Shown here: positions 12,701-24,700 of the stretch, piece after piece
Layout of the letters: each line of letters opens with the position of its first letter
Position numbering within the stretch: the stretch's first letter is position 1
Assembly: GCA_036245525.1 (NCBI GenBank)
Contig: BTPG01000007.1
Location: 161,062,452-161,126,451 of the forward strand
Origin: Semisulcospira habei
Taxonomy: Eukaryota; Mollusca; Gastropoda; Semisulcospiridae
Length of the DNA stretch: 64,000 nucleotides
Direction: 5' to 3'
The notes under the pieces: model-generated
Told to the model about the DNA's origin: nothing
Database searches by the model: none
What the model saw: only the letters and a program-made list of their open reading frames with translations
Program-made: the position numbers and the translations under genes

Positions 12701-15700
12701 GTCCAGGCAGATGTTTCAGGTAGCTGTAGCATGAACCGGTCGACTGGCACTGCCAGCCACCCGGGTGTGTGGACCGCGTGCGTAGTACTGAGCCTGGAGG
12801 TTGAGTCAAGGACTGCCCTGCAGTTCTCTTCCTTGAAACATCCGTCCGGCGTGTCATGCACCGGGTTCCAACGGACGAGGTTGAGATCCCGTAAGCCCCC
12901 AAGGTAAATCTTGGACCCTGCGCAGCCCAGCTGGGCATTCCCAAGCGAAGGGAGCCTCCGAAGGCGAGGTTTGCAGCTACCCGGGTCTGATGAGCGAAAT
13001 CGCCTGTAGGAGTCGGTGACCATGGTTAGATAGTCCCGAACGGTGAAAAGGGGGGCCGTCCTTAGGAGATGAAAAACCCCGAGGAAGGACTCTGCCAGCT
13101 GGGGCCTCGTCAAGATCGGAAGGAAGAAGGCTGTCGTCATTCCGTCACACAGCGCTCGTCGTCTACCCTCGCCACTCGACTGGGTGAGGGTCTGCGGGTT
13201 GTCTCGGTAGCACCCATGGCCGCAGTAGGAAGCCTCTGTGGTAGGGGGCTTGCTGCCCAATCCCCGGGTGCGCACCTACATCCACCAACCTGCAAACAAG
13301 TAATGGCGGACCACCAAGCGTATAACTCGGCATTTAAACTCGATGGCGAGCAGAGCAGTTGGAAGATCTGGCCCCAGCGACGCCACCCCGTGCGGCAGGC
13401 CTCCAGCGCACTAGCCTCTCCCAATTACGCCCTCCTGCTCCAAGCAGAAGAGGTGTCAGGTTGAACGGTGATCCCCTAGCAATCATCCGTCCTAAGAGAG
13501 CTGAAGAAGGTACTGAGAGTCCCTCCTACACTGCCCTGCTCCCGTCTACTGGGAGTCCCACTCGAACAGGACGACCACGCACTCCATCCTCGACGGAAAC
13601 CCGGCGAAGAAAACACGTAGTACCTGTCCCGTAGCGTCGGCCCTCTAGGCGACGGCGCAGTGGGCATGATCCCAGCCTACCGCCTGGCTTGCCAACTGGT
13701 TACGACTTCGGAAACTCGTAGTCCCAGGTCCTGGAGACACACCGCTGGTCTCAGGTCTTTGTCTGGCATCTGCCGAGATGACGAGGCACTTGTGTCGAGT
13801 CGAAGGACGAAGATCGTGCTCCAATCCACCGTCTAGTGTAAGAGCTGCGTCGACCATACTGCCACAGGCCCGAGCGCAACGACCTCTCAGGGACTAATTC
13901 CTGCCAAGTTGTCCCGTCTAACTCCCGGTACTTGCGCCCCCAGCAGCAGGATCCACAGCGCCGAATGGGTAACTTCATAAGGCGCTACCGAGGGTAAGTC
14001 CATCCGCTCCGGTCCGGCGCTGCAGCCTGCCGGAACTCCAAGTCGCCTCCACCCAGGGAAGCGAACGCTTCCGCTAGGTCCCGAAGCTGTCGTCTAAGGA
14101 GGCGACAAGAGTGCCTGGTCACCGCTGACTACGGCCAGGCCCAAGCGAAGAGTAGCACCCCGTCGGGAAAAGGATGCGACTAGCTGCAACTCATCTCCGG
14201 CGGAGCTAAATCTGAACTGTGTGCATACTCCCGATGAAGACGGCGTCCGCAGTGAAGTCTGTCGGGCCAGTCCTCCACCCGCGCTGACCTCTATCCCTCA
14301 CTCGCCTGGAGTATGCTGTCCCTGACGTTCACAGGACTGTGCCGTTGGCGTCACAACGTCGCCTCCGTCTCTCGGATGCAAGTCACTCAAACCGGTGCAT
14401 CAGACGAACCGCGCCTCCGCGGAAGAGTGGTCCCTGCCAATCCTGTCTGACGGTCCACAGTGTTTTAAGAAGACTGCTAGATCAGGCGGCGCCCGCAGCG
14501 TGAATCAGCCGAGCGACAGTCCTTGTAAGCCTCCTTGTCGGTCTGCCCAGGGGGCCAAGAAGTTCTCCACTGCGCGGTGCCCTGCGTGGCCGACTCTCCC
14601 ACTCGGTCGCGCGTAATCGTTGAGGACGGACGCAGCAACCGTTGGCAGCGGAAGAAAGTAGGATCAAGCTGAAGCCACCAGCGCCTCCCCCGGCGCCCTG
14701 AAGCGGAGACAGAAGCCGACCAGAAGGGGAAGGAACTTGAAAGGCTTGGACGCGATGAGGGGACCTGCTTAGTCCCAGGCCCGAGGAGACTCTCCTGTAA
14801 ATCCCCGCAGTAGACGGCGAACGCCAGACCTCTCGGAACTGCGAGTGTAGCGACGTAGGGAAGCTAACCTCGTCCAGCCACGGCGAATGACGTCCTCTGG
14901 CGTCCAGCGGGAACCGTAAGTCCCGCCCGCAGGAGAAGGGATGTCCAACCCCTCCGAAGTCCGGGGAACTCCGGCCGGCGGCGATTCAACGAAGGCGGAC
15001 CCCGCACTTGGAAGGAACAACGTAGTCTCAGGGGGCCGCTCCCCCGAACGGTGGCGATAACTCGGAGCGCCTGTCTTTGCCTTGCGTAGCGAGCCATGGA
15101 ACTGGGACGGCGTCTCCTGTTCCTCTCGTACCCCTGGTTTCTGTGAGGTGCGCACCTGCTTCCGAAGGGAAACTGAAGATCATGAGCGAAGGCCGGAACC
15201 CGGATCCCATCGTGAGGTCGTCTCTTCTGCACTGCATCTAGAGCGGCTCTCGTCTGCATGGTCGGGGCGAGGCGTGGCCCAACATCACTGAGCCGGGATC
15301 TTGTAGTGCGAAGTGCAGTGGTCCTGTAGCCCTTGCGGTCGCCACAAGCCATAGCAAGCTGGTGAATAGCCCGGGCGAGGGCGCCCAACCTAATAACAAA
15401 AATAAATTAATCAATGCTTAATGCATGAGCACTATTTGATTGTAATTGCCCTTAAGGGATAATCAAGTTATTTAATTAAATTAAAATATGAGAGACAGAA
15501 TACCCCTCTGTTTTCTCATCTCTATTTCCCAAACTAAAGAAATCGGTTTAGAGGTTCCAGGAATCTAACCTTGTAAGGATAAGAGGTGTCGCGTCCCAGC
15601 GGCCTGGCGAACCGCTGAGCCGCTGGGAAAGCAACCTTTTAACCCCTGTGTCGCGCACCACGATAAACGTACATACTCATACGTGTTCGCTACTGCGCCC

Positions 15701-18700
15701 ACATGCTCTCACAGACACTAGTCACTGTCCTGAGTCTGAGAAGCCGAGCAGTTGCTTCTGCGTGTCCTGTTTATGAATTGTCGTCTGGCCCGGGACTGGA
15801 AGCATCGTAAGTTCGGTAGCCGACGCCAGCCCTCCGCAGTCAGCGACTACAAGCTTACTGGGCCGGGACGCCTAGGTCACTGCCGTTGACATGGGCCCCA
15901 CCTTGTTGCTCTGTCCACCTGTTGCTTGTCCACTCTGGCCTGCGGAAGGACAGTGGAGCGGGCCACTCTTGAGGCCGGGTCCAGTGCCGGTGGAAGAATC
16001 AGTGGTTTAGCCATTCAAGTAGAGGTTGTCAGCTACCTCTCCTGCTGACAAGAGCCCAGAACAAGGAATCTTGTGCTTTACTGGTCCGGGACCACCCTGG
16101 GTCCCACCTTAATACTCTTGGGCGTCTCTGTCCGGCGATCTCTGACAGACGACATACTCTCTCTGTGGGACAGCCAGTCACTGCTTCTGACTTGGGTCCC
16201 CTTTGTTACTCTTGGGCGTCTGTCAGGCGAGCTCTGATAGACGCCGAACGCTCTCTGAGTGACAACTTGCCGACCTGTTTACCCCCTGGGTGCCGTCAGT
16301 GTACTTTCAACTGACTAATGTGTACTTTGGACTCACATGTGTATTATTCACAAGCCAGTGAGTTGTCCATATCTCCAAAATGTGTATTTTGTGTATAACG
16401 TGTACATGTATGTGTACCCCAAGCAAAATAGTGTACTTCAATACGCCGAATGTGTATGGTAAACAGGTCTGAATAACCAAGCCACTAAGGTAGCAACGCA
16501 ATTTAGTAATATTTAGGTAAATATCCCTTGTCAATAGACAAACAGAGAATCAGCCACTACTTATCTCTTTCGTAGGAGGGGTGTGGCAACCAAGCCACTG
16601 CTTCCGTGTCCACGATCTCCGATAGGCGTCGCACGCTCTCTGTGGGACCGCAAGGCCACTGCTTGTGCCCTGGGTCCCACCTAGTGGCTGTCAGGCGTCT
16701 CTGCCCGGTATCTGATAGGCGTCGCACGCTCTCTGTGGGACAGCAAGGCCACTGCTTGTGCCCTGGGTCCCACCTTGTGGCTGTCAGGCGTCTCTGCCCG
16801 GTATCTGATAGGCGTGGTACGCTCTCTGTGGGGTAACAAAGCCACTGCTCTGGCTTGGGTCCCACCTTGTCACTGCCAGGTGTCACTGCCCGGCGACCTG
16901 ATAGGCGTGGTACGCTCTCTGTGGGACAACGAAGTCCCTGCTTGTGACTTGGGTTTCGCCTTGTTACACTCTGACATCAGTGTCCGACGATCTCTGATAG
17001 GCGTCGTACGCTCTCTGCGGGACAACGAAGTCCCTGCTTCTGACTTGGGACCCACCTTGTTCATCTCGGACATCCATGCCCGGCGATCTCTGATAGGCAT
17101 CGTACGCTCTCTGCGGGACAACGAAGTCCCTGCTTCTGCCTTGGGTCCCACCTTGTTAACCTCGGACATCAATGCCCGGCGATCTCGGATAGGCGACGTA
17201 CGCTCTCTGCGGGACAACAAAGTCCCTGCTTGTGACTTGGGTCCCACCTTGTAAATCTCGGACATCAATGCCCGGCGATCTCGGATAGGCGTCGTACGCT
17301 CTCTGCGGGACAACGAAGTCCCTATCTCTGTGCGGGACAACGAAGTCCCTGTTCCTGACTTGAGGCGTCGTACGCTCTCTGCGGGACAACGAAGTCCCTA
17401 TCTCTGTGCGGGACAACGAAGTCCCTGTTTCTGACTTGGGTCCCTCCTTGTTAATCTTGGGCATCTCTGTCGGACGACCTCTGATAGAGTTGTACGCAAA
17501 CGGCGGTAAAGCCCCCCAGCTTTAACCATCTCTCTTCCAGTCATGTGGCGGACACCTCACCAGTGCGGGTCGACTCGCATCCTGCTCAGGGAAGGCCCTC
17601 CGCATGATCGTCCGAGGGGCCCTGAAAGTCGCCACACATCGTGCAGATACGAACCTAGTTACTGCAACAAGAGAGTACAAGATGAAAGAGCGAGCGTGGC
17701 CTCTAAGGTCACGCAATAACAACGCGCGCGCGCTGGCGAATCGGACATAATTGAATATGTAGTCGAATCAAACGAGTGTACAGCGCGTGCCGACGCTCGG
17801 CGCTCCTTCCCACTCAAGGGCGCCGGTCGAGGGCATTCACCGAGATATTACCTGGCCATGGCGGAAAAAGGAGCAAACCCACGTATCACCATATCGTAAC
17901 AGCACGCCACACGGCACGACCGGGTAGGCACGCAGGCCGAAGCAGCGTTCGGAAGCCGCAAGTCACAGTCTCCATGGTACAAGCCGTCGGCGCGTAGAAC
18001 CCACAGGTCGACGAGGCGTCACAGCGTGAGCACTACTACCAGCAGTCACGCCACAATCTCCACAGGTCAAGTTCCAACGAACTAACAGTCAAGGTCGAAC
18101 ACGACCGGCCAAGAACCAAAGCGGAGCTCGAACAGACACAACCTACTTCTGCCAGCTAAGAACTCAAACTGGGGTATGCTGGGTAATCTTGTACCGGATG
18201 TGAGTAAGGGGAGGCTATTCGGGTTTGGCATGGTCTATGGCGCCCCACTCCTGCCAACACCCCCTTATACGGACACAACCAAAACTTGGCTAAAATTAGG
18301 CTAGCTAAGAGCCATTTCCTAAGTGTAATACCATCGGTAATGTGTTTTGAGAAAACAAATGCCACTGATCGATATGCCTTTCAAGCGGGTAGCTGTGGAC
18401 CTGGTGGGGCCAATAATTATCCCCTCCAAGTGAAGATGGTCATCGCTACATTTTGACCCTGGTGGATTACACTACGCGTTATCGAGAGGCCATACCATTG
18501 AAGAAGATCGACACTCCAACAGTGGCAGAGGCGCCCGTCGATATGTTCAGCCGTTTGGGGATTCCTGAAGAGATCCTGAGTGACCTAGGAACTCACTTCA
18601 TCTCCGACTGCATGGAGGAAGTCAACCGGCTATTGAGCATCCGACACCTTACTACCACCCCTTATCACCCCATGTGAAAAGTTTAATGGAACGTTGAAGG

Positions 18701-21700
18701 CTATGCTGAAGAAACTGTGTGCTGAACAGCCAAGGGATGTGGCATAGATATATCAATGCCTTGCTCTTCGCATACCGTGCCTTTTGAATTACTGTACAGT
18801 AGAACTGTAAGGGGGTCCATGCACATCCTGAAGAAGCTGTGGACCAAGGATATCGACGCGCCTGAGGTGAAGATCAGCTACCAGTACGTCTTCGACCTGA
18901 AAGAGAAGCTGGAAGATACGCTCAGGATGGCTCGAGAAGAACTGGGGAAGGCGCAGAACAAAGGGAAGCATTACTATGATCATATGGCGAAACCTCGACG
19001 ATTCCAGCCAGGTGACCAGGTGTTGGTTCTTCTTCCTACCGACAACAACAAACTCCTGATGCAGTGGAAGGGACCCTACGTTGTCGACACGGTGGTTGGC
19101 ATCAACGACTACAGAGTCAAGGTCAACAACAAGGTGAAGACTTACCATGCTAATCTGCTGAAGAAGTATATTGAGAGAGGTCGTCAAGACAAAACACAAC
19201 TGGCGGCATCTTGCTGATGACGAAAGACTAGACGACGAGAACCTGTTTGACCTTAATGAACTCCGCCACAAGGAGGATGTAGAAGACATCCAGTTCGGTC
19301 AGAATCTGACCCAGACTCAACGAGAAGAACTGCGTGTCCTGACTCAAGAATTCAAGCATCGGTTTACACCTGACCCAGGAACAACAGACACCATCCAGCA
19401 CGAGGTTAATCTGACGTCGAATGAGCCAGTTCGCAGCAAACCTTATCGCCAGTGGCGCCACTCTCTATCTCTGGACCCTGAAATTTCTTTTTCTCTTCCT
19501 ATTTTCTTACCATGTAACCTATCAATTAGGCATCTTGAAATCCTTCCCCCTCCGAGAGAGGTCCCGAAGGTGTGACCCTGTCCAGGTGCTGGTCCAGCCT
19601 ACGGCAGTAGGGCGCTCTCAACTCCGAGGGGGGATCCCCTGCTTCTGCCGCCTGGGTCCTCTTATTGCCAGGAGGGCTTCCATTTGACCCAACGAAAACT
19701 CTGCGGAGGGACCGAGCTCTCAAAGGCCTTACTAATCATAGGGTGGCGAACCCCTGCCTGGCCTATTTCCCTTTCTGTGGATTGAAGGGTATAAATGAGC
19801 TCTTGGTGCTGTGCGGGATGGCGAATCCCTTCGGCTGCTAAAGGCTCAATCGTCTGCGCAGGACAAGGCAGCTCTGCACAAGGCACCGGAGGGGGCAGCA
19901 GGACCCTTTTGCGCCGACAAACACACGATGTCTGAATTGCCTTTCTTTGTTTCACATTCAAAGGAACGGACGCACTCTGCGCGCCGGCCTTTCTCCCTGT
20001 AAAAGGCCCATAGTTGTGATCAACCGTCTGAAATTTCATTTCTTTGTTTCACATTCAAAGGAACGGACGCGCCCTGCATGCCAGCCTTCTCCCTGTAAAA
20101 GCCCCATAGTCGTGACCAACGGTCTGAATTGCATTTCTTTGTTTCACATTCAAAGGAACGGATGCGCCCTGCGCGCCGGCCTTTCTCCCTGTAAAAGGCC
20201 CATAGTTGTGACCAACGGTCTGAATTGCATCTCTTTGTTTAAAATTCAAAGTAACGGATGCACCCAGCGTGCCAGCCTTTCTCCCTGTAAAAGGCCCATA
20301 GAGTGACCCACGGTCTGAATTTGCATTTCTTTGTTTCACATTCAAAGGAACAGACGCGCCCTGCGCACCAGCCTTTCTCCCTGCAAAATTACACATCACT
20401 AGGCCACTGGAATTCGCCACACAGGGCGCAAGTCCTCACATGAGCACTGTAACATAAGACAGACATAGGCCTTGCATGTGCTCGGAGCCTCAAGGAGGGT
20501 CCGAGTTCCCAACCGGTCGCGTACATACAAATTCGGAAAATTCAGAGAATTCGGGAAATGCCGTCACCCGGTCAAACGCCAGCTGAGGCAATAACCGAAG
20601 CTTTACCTGTCCATGCCTTGAATACAGAATCACAAAACAGAATAATCCTTGTTTCTTTTTCTTTTCTTATTTTTTTTAATTTTTTTTTTTTCCTTCCTTA
20701 ACAGGACCAAGAATCACACAAGTAGAGTTCACACAGTCCAAGGTCGGAGCACGAGGTGCACACGACCGTCCTAACTGAGCTAAGCAAAGTCACTGGTGGG
20801 AAAGGGTGAGTCCGCTACCGGATACGGTAGCACGGGAGGCCACTCGGGGTATCCGGGCTATGGCTCCCCAGTGATTGCCTCCCCTCGTATGAGGAACACA
20901 CAGTATTTTTTGGGGGGGGGCTAAAATTGATTATTATTATTACATAGTATTTATATGGCGCATTTCTCATATTTATAATATAACTCAATGCGCAGAATGT
21001 AGCCACGAACTGAACCCAACAAGCACGCTCACGTGAATCACACGCATTCACTCACACACTGTACGTAAACACAGAACATTCACGTGGTGATGAGTTAAGC
21101 GAAGGTTCCAATTAGTAATGTCATCGGTAATGATTTTGAGAAAATAAACTGTACGGTGACCTGCAGAAATACTGTATGTGGTATGGGTTCTAGATATAAA
21201 TACAAACAAACCAAAATCTGCACAAACAAATTTGACCGTAATCACGATAACAGATGCATAATCTGGTTCACAACATTCTACCCGGTGGAATAGTATCGCA
21301 TATAAAATCTGGATCAAATAAACCCGTTTAACCTGGGGCAGCATTACCAAATTTCAAGGGTGTCACTTAACAATGATATAACAGTTGCAGCAGATGTAGT
21401 GCATCAGGCTAATCCAGCTGTTTAACCCCCTTGTGCACGAAACCACCAGTACAGTAAATAGTACTGGTGGCTGCATATAAAAGGGGCTCAAGTGATACAA
21501 CTGCACAGAGATTCATGGAAGCAAACCCTCACCTGTAACAATGACCCGGTCCAACTCGACCTGCTCTTCCTGCTCTTTGATTGGCTGAGGCTTTGGATGT
21601 CCATGTGATTCGGAATGTCGACACTCCCGTCACTTTGTCGTAGAACTTGGTCTTTGTCTGAAGAGTAATGGAAAAGGTGAATTACCAATGCAATCCTAAA

Positions 21701-24700
21701 GTCCTCATGATCAATTTGCAAGATGCATACTCATGTATAAGTATGTATGCGCACGTGTGGCTGGGGGAGGGGATGGGTGCGGGAGGGGGTTTGGGAGGAG
21801 GGGGGAAGTGAGGAGGGGTTTAAAAGTTAGCCACTAAACTAAGCATAAAGCCTTGAAGGCCCAACACCCCCGTAACTGTAAGATACACTTCTGTAACAGA
21901 TGGTTACGAAATGCTACATACAGGTTCAGCTATGGTTCATTTAGACACATGACAATCCAGTTCAACACGTCATCTTTATATCAAGTAACCTGACAATGAC
22001 TCCACTCCATTCTAGAAATACAACACTATCAGCACGAAAAACAGCTAAAAATAGACTGACACGCTAACGGCAGTGCAGAATAAATAAGTGTGATTATGCG
22101 TATGCTTTTGCCGCGTGTCAAAACTGCTGTTAAAGTACATTAGGTGTGTTGACAAGGCATAACAAACACAATTTATGCTGAAATGTCTTCTGATTTATGC
22201 TTAATGGTACTTTAACACAAAAAAGCACCAAACTGCCAAGAGAACAAAATATCTACCGCTCAAAACTACCTTGCCCGTATCTATCACATAGCGCATGTTA
22301 GGAATGGTCAGGGACGTTTCTGCCACATTGGTTGCAACTACGCACAGTCGACAGCCCTCGGGAGCGGGTCCAAACACCTGTTGACACAAAGACTCATATA
22401 ATTAACAGTTAACCCTTTTAGCCCAATGACCACATTTCCCAAATTTTGGAGGCATTCCCCAATGATAAAATACCAGTTGCAGGAGATGGCTCGAACATGA
22501 TAATTCAAGGGTAGCGCCAGATTAGCTTGGCGCCTTCAGGCGCCAAGCTAATCTGGCACTACCCTTGAATTATCATGGCCACTCCTGTAGGGTTTCAGGG
22601 CTAAATGGGTTAAACTTTCTTTAAATGCCAAAAACCAAGCCCTGACACAAAAGCATCTGGATAATCCCCGACAGCTGAAAAGTGGTCACAGAAATCTGGC
22701 ACCATTGAACTCTCCAAGTCAAACGGCATCCAAGACATACAAACTTCTACATACCAACCAGTGATAGCATGAGGGTTGTGTCTGATTAGCTTAACCCCTT
22801 CTGACTGTGTTCTGAAATCTTTGTTTCACTGACACAAAGAGCCCCAGCCATGGATGCAAAGTGGTGTCAGCAAGAGGCATAGATTCTCATGAGCCCCCGA
22901 GACTGCGCGGGCTCATGAGGATCTATGTCTCTTGCAGCTGGGGCGTGTTCACTTTCAGCAGTGAATGGGTTAATGCCTGCCCATCCCTTCTGCGCTACTT
23001 GGGTGAATGGAGTTAAATCTCCCCTAAACTATACAGCAAAAGCGGCAAATTACAACCAATGTTATATCCTAGATTTCTGCACCTCCCTTGCGCATGCAGC
23101 CACCCATACTGTTTGCGGTACCAGCAGTCGCGTGCACAAAGGGGCTCCAAAGAATATCATAGATATCCACACGCTTGTCAACTTCATGATAGCATCCTTA
23201 ATAAGATGGTGTAAATGAAGCATACATTGGCAAGCATGAGGCACAGATTCTCATGAGCCCCAGTGGCTGCAGGGGCTCATGAGAATCTATGCCTCACGTG
23301 GACATAATAGATAGGTTAAGAGATTATTACACAAGTACCCACCCTGGCTTGCTTTTCTGTAGATAAGAGTGAGAACAAGGGAAGAACCCAGAGTGGCTGT
23401 GACGTCGTAGGAGTCTCCTCACCAGCGTCCAAGATTTCATCATCATCTTCCATCGCATCATCTCCGATTTCAACATCTGAGTTATCTCCCATTTCCATTT
23501 CCGCTTCCTCGTCCACTGGCTCTACAGAGTAGCTGAAATCCAGACCAAAAAGGTGACTGCCAAGCGTGTAAAATGCAGAGAAAACCCCAACGGAGAAAGA
23601 AACACGCTTAGAATTTAAACTGAATTAAATTGTGTTGTAACTGTCTTTTCTAAGCATGTTTCTTTTTCCATTGGGTTCTTCTCTACCGAGTAGCTGAGCA
23701 ACAGCAAAATTAATTTCTGTGTGTACATCACGTACAAGTAAAATCTAGAATCACAATACTTCTTTTCCGGACTGGCCCATAAAAATTAATTGAAAATGAA
23801 ACTTTAATTTCAAAATAACAAAACACTAACTTTGCACTCAACCGCTACGCTGCTGGTGATCACGGATTTCGCGTAAGAAACCTCTGTCCACCGACAGACA
23901 TTTGCGGAAAGAACAAAAACTAAATGGGTCCAGAAATAGGCATAAAGAACACAGGACCAACAAGAGACATAAATCTTTAAGAGCCCCCGCAGTCGTATCT
24001 GGTTCATGTTCAGTTTGCTCCCGCAGTTAAGGTGTTAAAACTACCGTCTCCTGCCCACCCAGCCCCTCTCATCCCCCACCCAGATAAAAAAAAGATAGTT
24101 ATCATCTGACTATCTGTAGGCAGTGATGCGAGTCCGGTTCACGGCAGTCTCCCTTGCAGCAGAGTATCACTGCCTACATTGCATCAAACCGATACACATG
24201 GGCGACATGACTGAAAATGTCTATGGACTAATTATGTCCCATAATATACTACCAGCAAGACATGAATTTTTATTAGCCCCTGCGGACGCAGTCAATAATC
24301 AGAATTTATGCCTCTTGCAGATGGAACAGGCTGGCTGAAGGTCTGCACTGAACAAAACGCTACACTTCAGCTTTCTGGGATTCTGAACGAGCTGAATCTG
24401 CCTCTATGACTGAAGACTGTCACCCATGCGATACATTTATTCCAGGGCATATCAAACATTCACCCACTTGTTCAAGTTGATGTTTGGCATGATCTTCTTC
24501 TCTTCCACAGCTTTTTTCTTTCTCTCTCGCCTGGACTCCACTTTGTCCTGTTTTGCCACCGCTGTCATAAACAACACAATTCTACACTGCAATGACTTTT
24601 CCAATTTTTGGGGGGATGAGGATGAAGACAGTTTCCACAGTTGAACTTTCATTTTCAATAAATGCATTATCCCATTTAACCCCAAGGACACACTGCCCAA

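Larger units (their letters stand above)
11551..18361 (-). mobile_element. DIRS-like element 2, inserted in the Gypsy integrase gene
   Basis: Inverted terminal repeats about 11590-11775 and 18157-18340 (TTACCGATGGTATTACACTT at the outer ends), and an internal complementary region at 11816-11913 that joins the complements of both outer ends. Both junctions carry ATG, which occurs only once at the joint inside the internal region. Coding capacity on the minus strand is badly broken; pieces of tyrosine recombinase (11852-13275), possible RT/RNase H and gag remnants (13,300-15,390), a SINE insertion (15392-15632), a tandem array (16070-17490) and the gag start are recognisable or placed by comparison. 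Confidence 0.85.
8047..19445 (+). mobile_element. Ty3/Gypsy LTR retrotransposon with Gmr1-like order, truncated
   Basis: 5' LTR, gag, protease, integrase zinc-binding domain, integrase core, GPY/F-type C-terminus, and then the start of reverse transcriptase, in that order. Integrase before RT is the arrangement of Gmr1-like members of Ty3/Gypsy. The element is interrupted by a LINE tail (10873-11302) and by DIRS-like element 2 (11551-18361). It breaks off inside RT near 19445; no RNase H or 3' LTR is seen. Several frameshifts and stops show it is inactive. Confidence 0.85.
7897..21150 (-). mobile_element. DIRS-like element 1 (outer), largely deleted and split by a Gypsy element
   Basis: Left terminus TTACCGATGACATTACTAAT at 7939 is mirrored at 21130 on the right (ATTAGTAATGTCATCGGTAA), and both copies continue with GGAACCTTCGCTTAACT, the GGGGCTAAAATT block and GGCAATCACTGGGGAG. 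These inverted repeats (7939-8046 and about 20866-21130) bound the element. Only a gag segment remains on the right (about 19466-20860, minus strand). RT, RNase H, tyrosine recombinase and the internal complementary region appear deleted. A SINE-like insert sits in the right repeat. Confidence 0.78.

Noticed and set aside
19930..20400. CRISPR-like regular repeats
   Set aside because: The array is a contiguous 96 bp tandem repeat in frame with gag, without spacers, in a eukaryotic genome.
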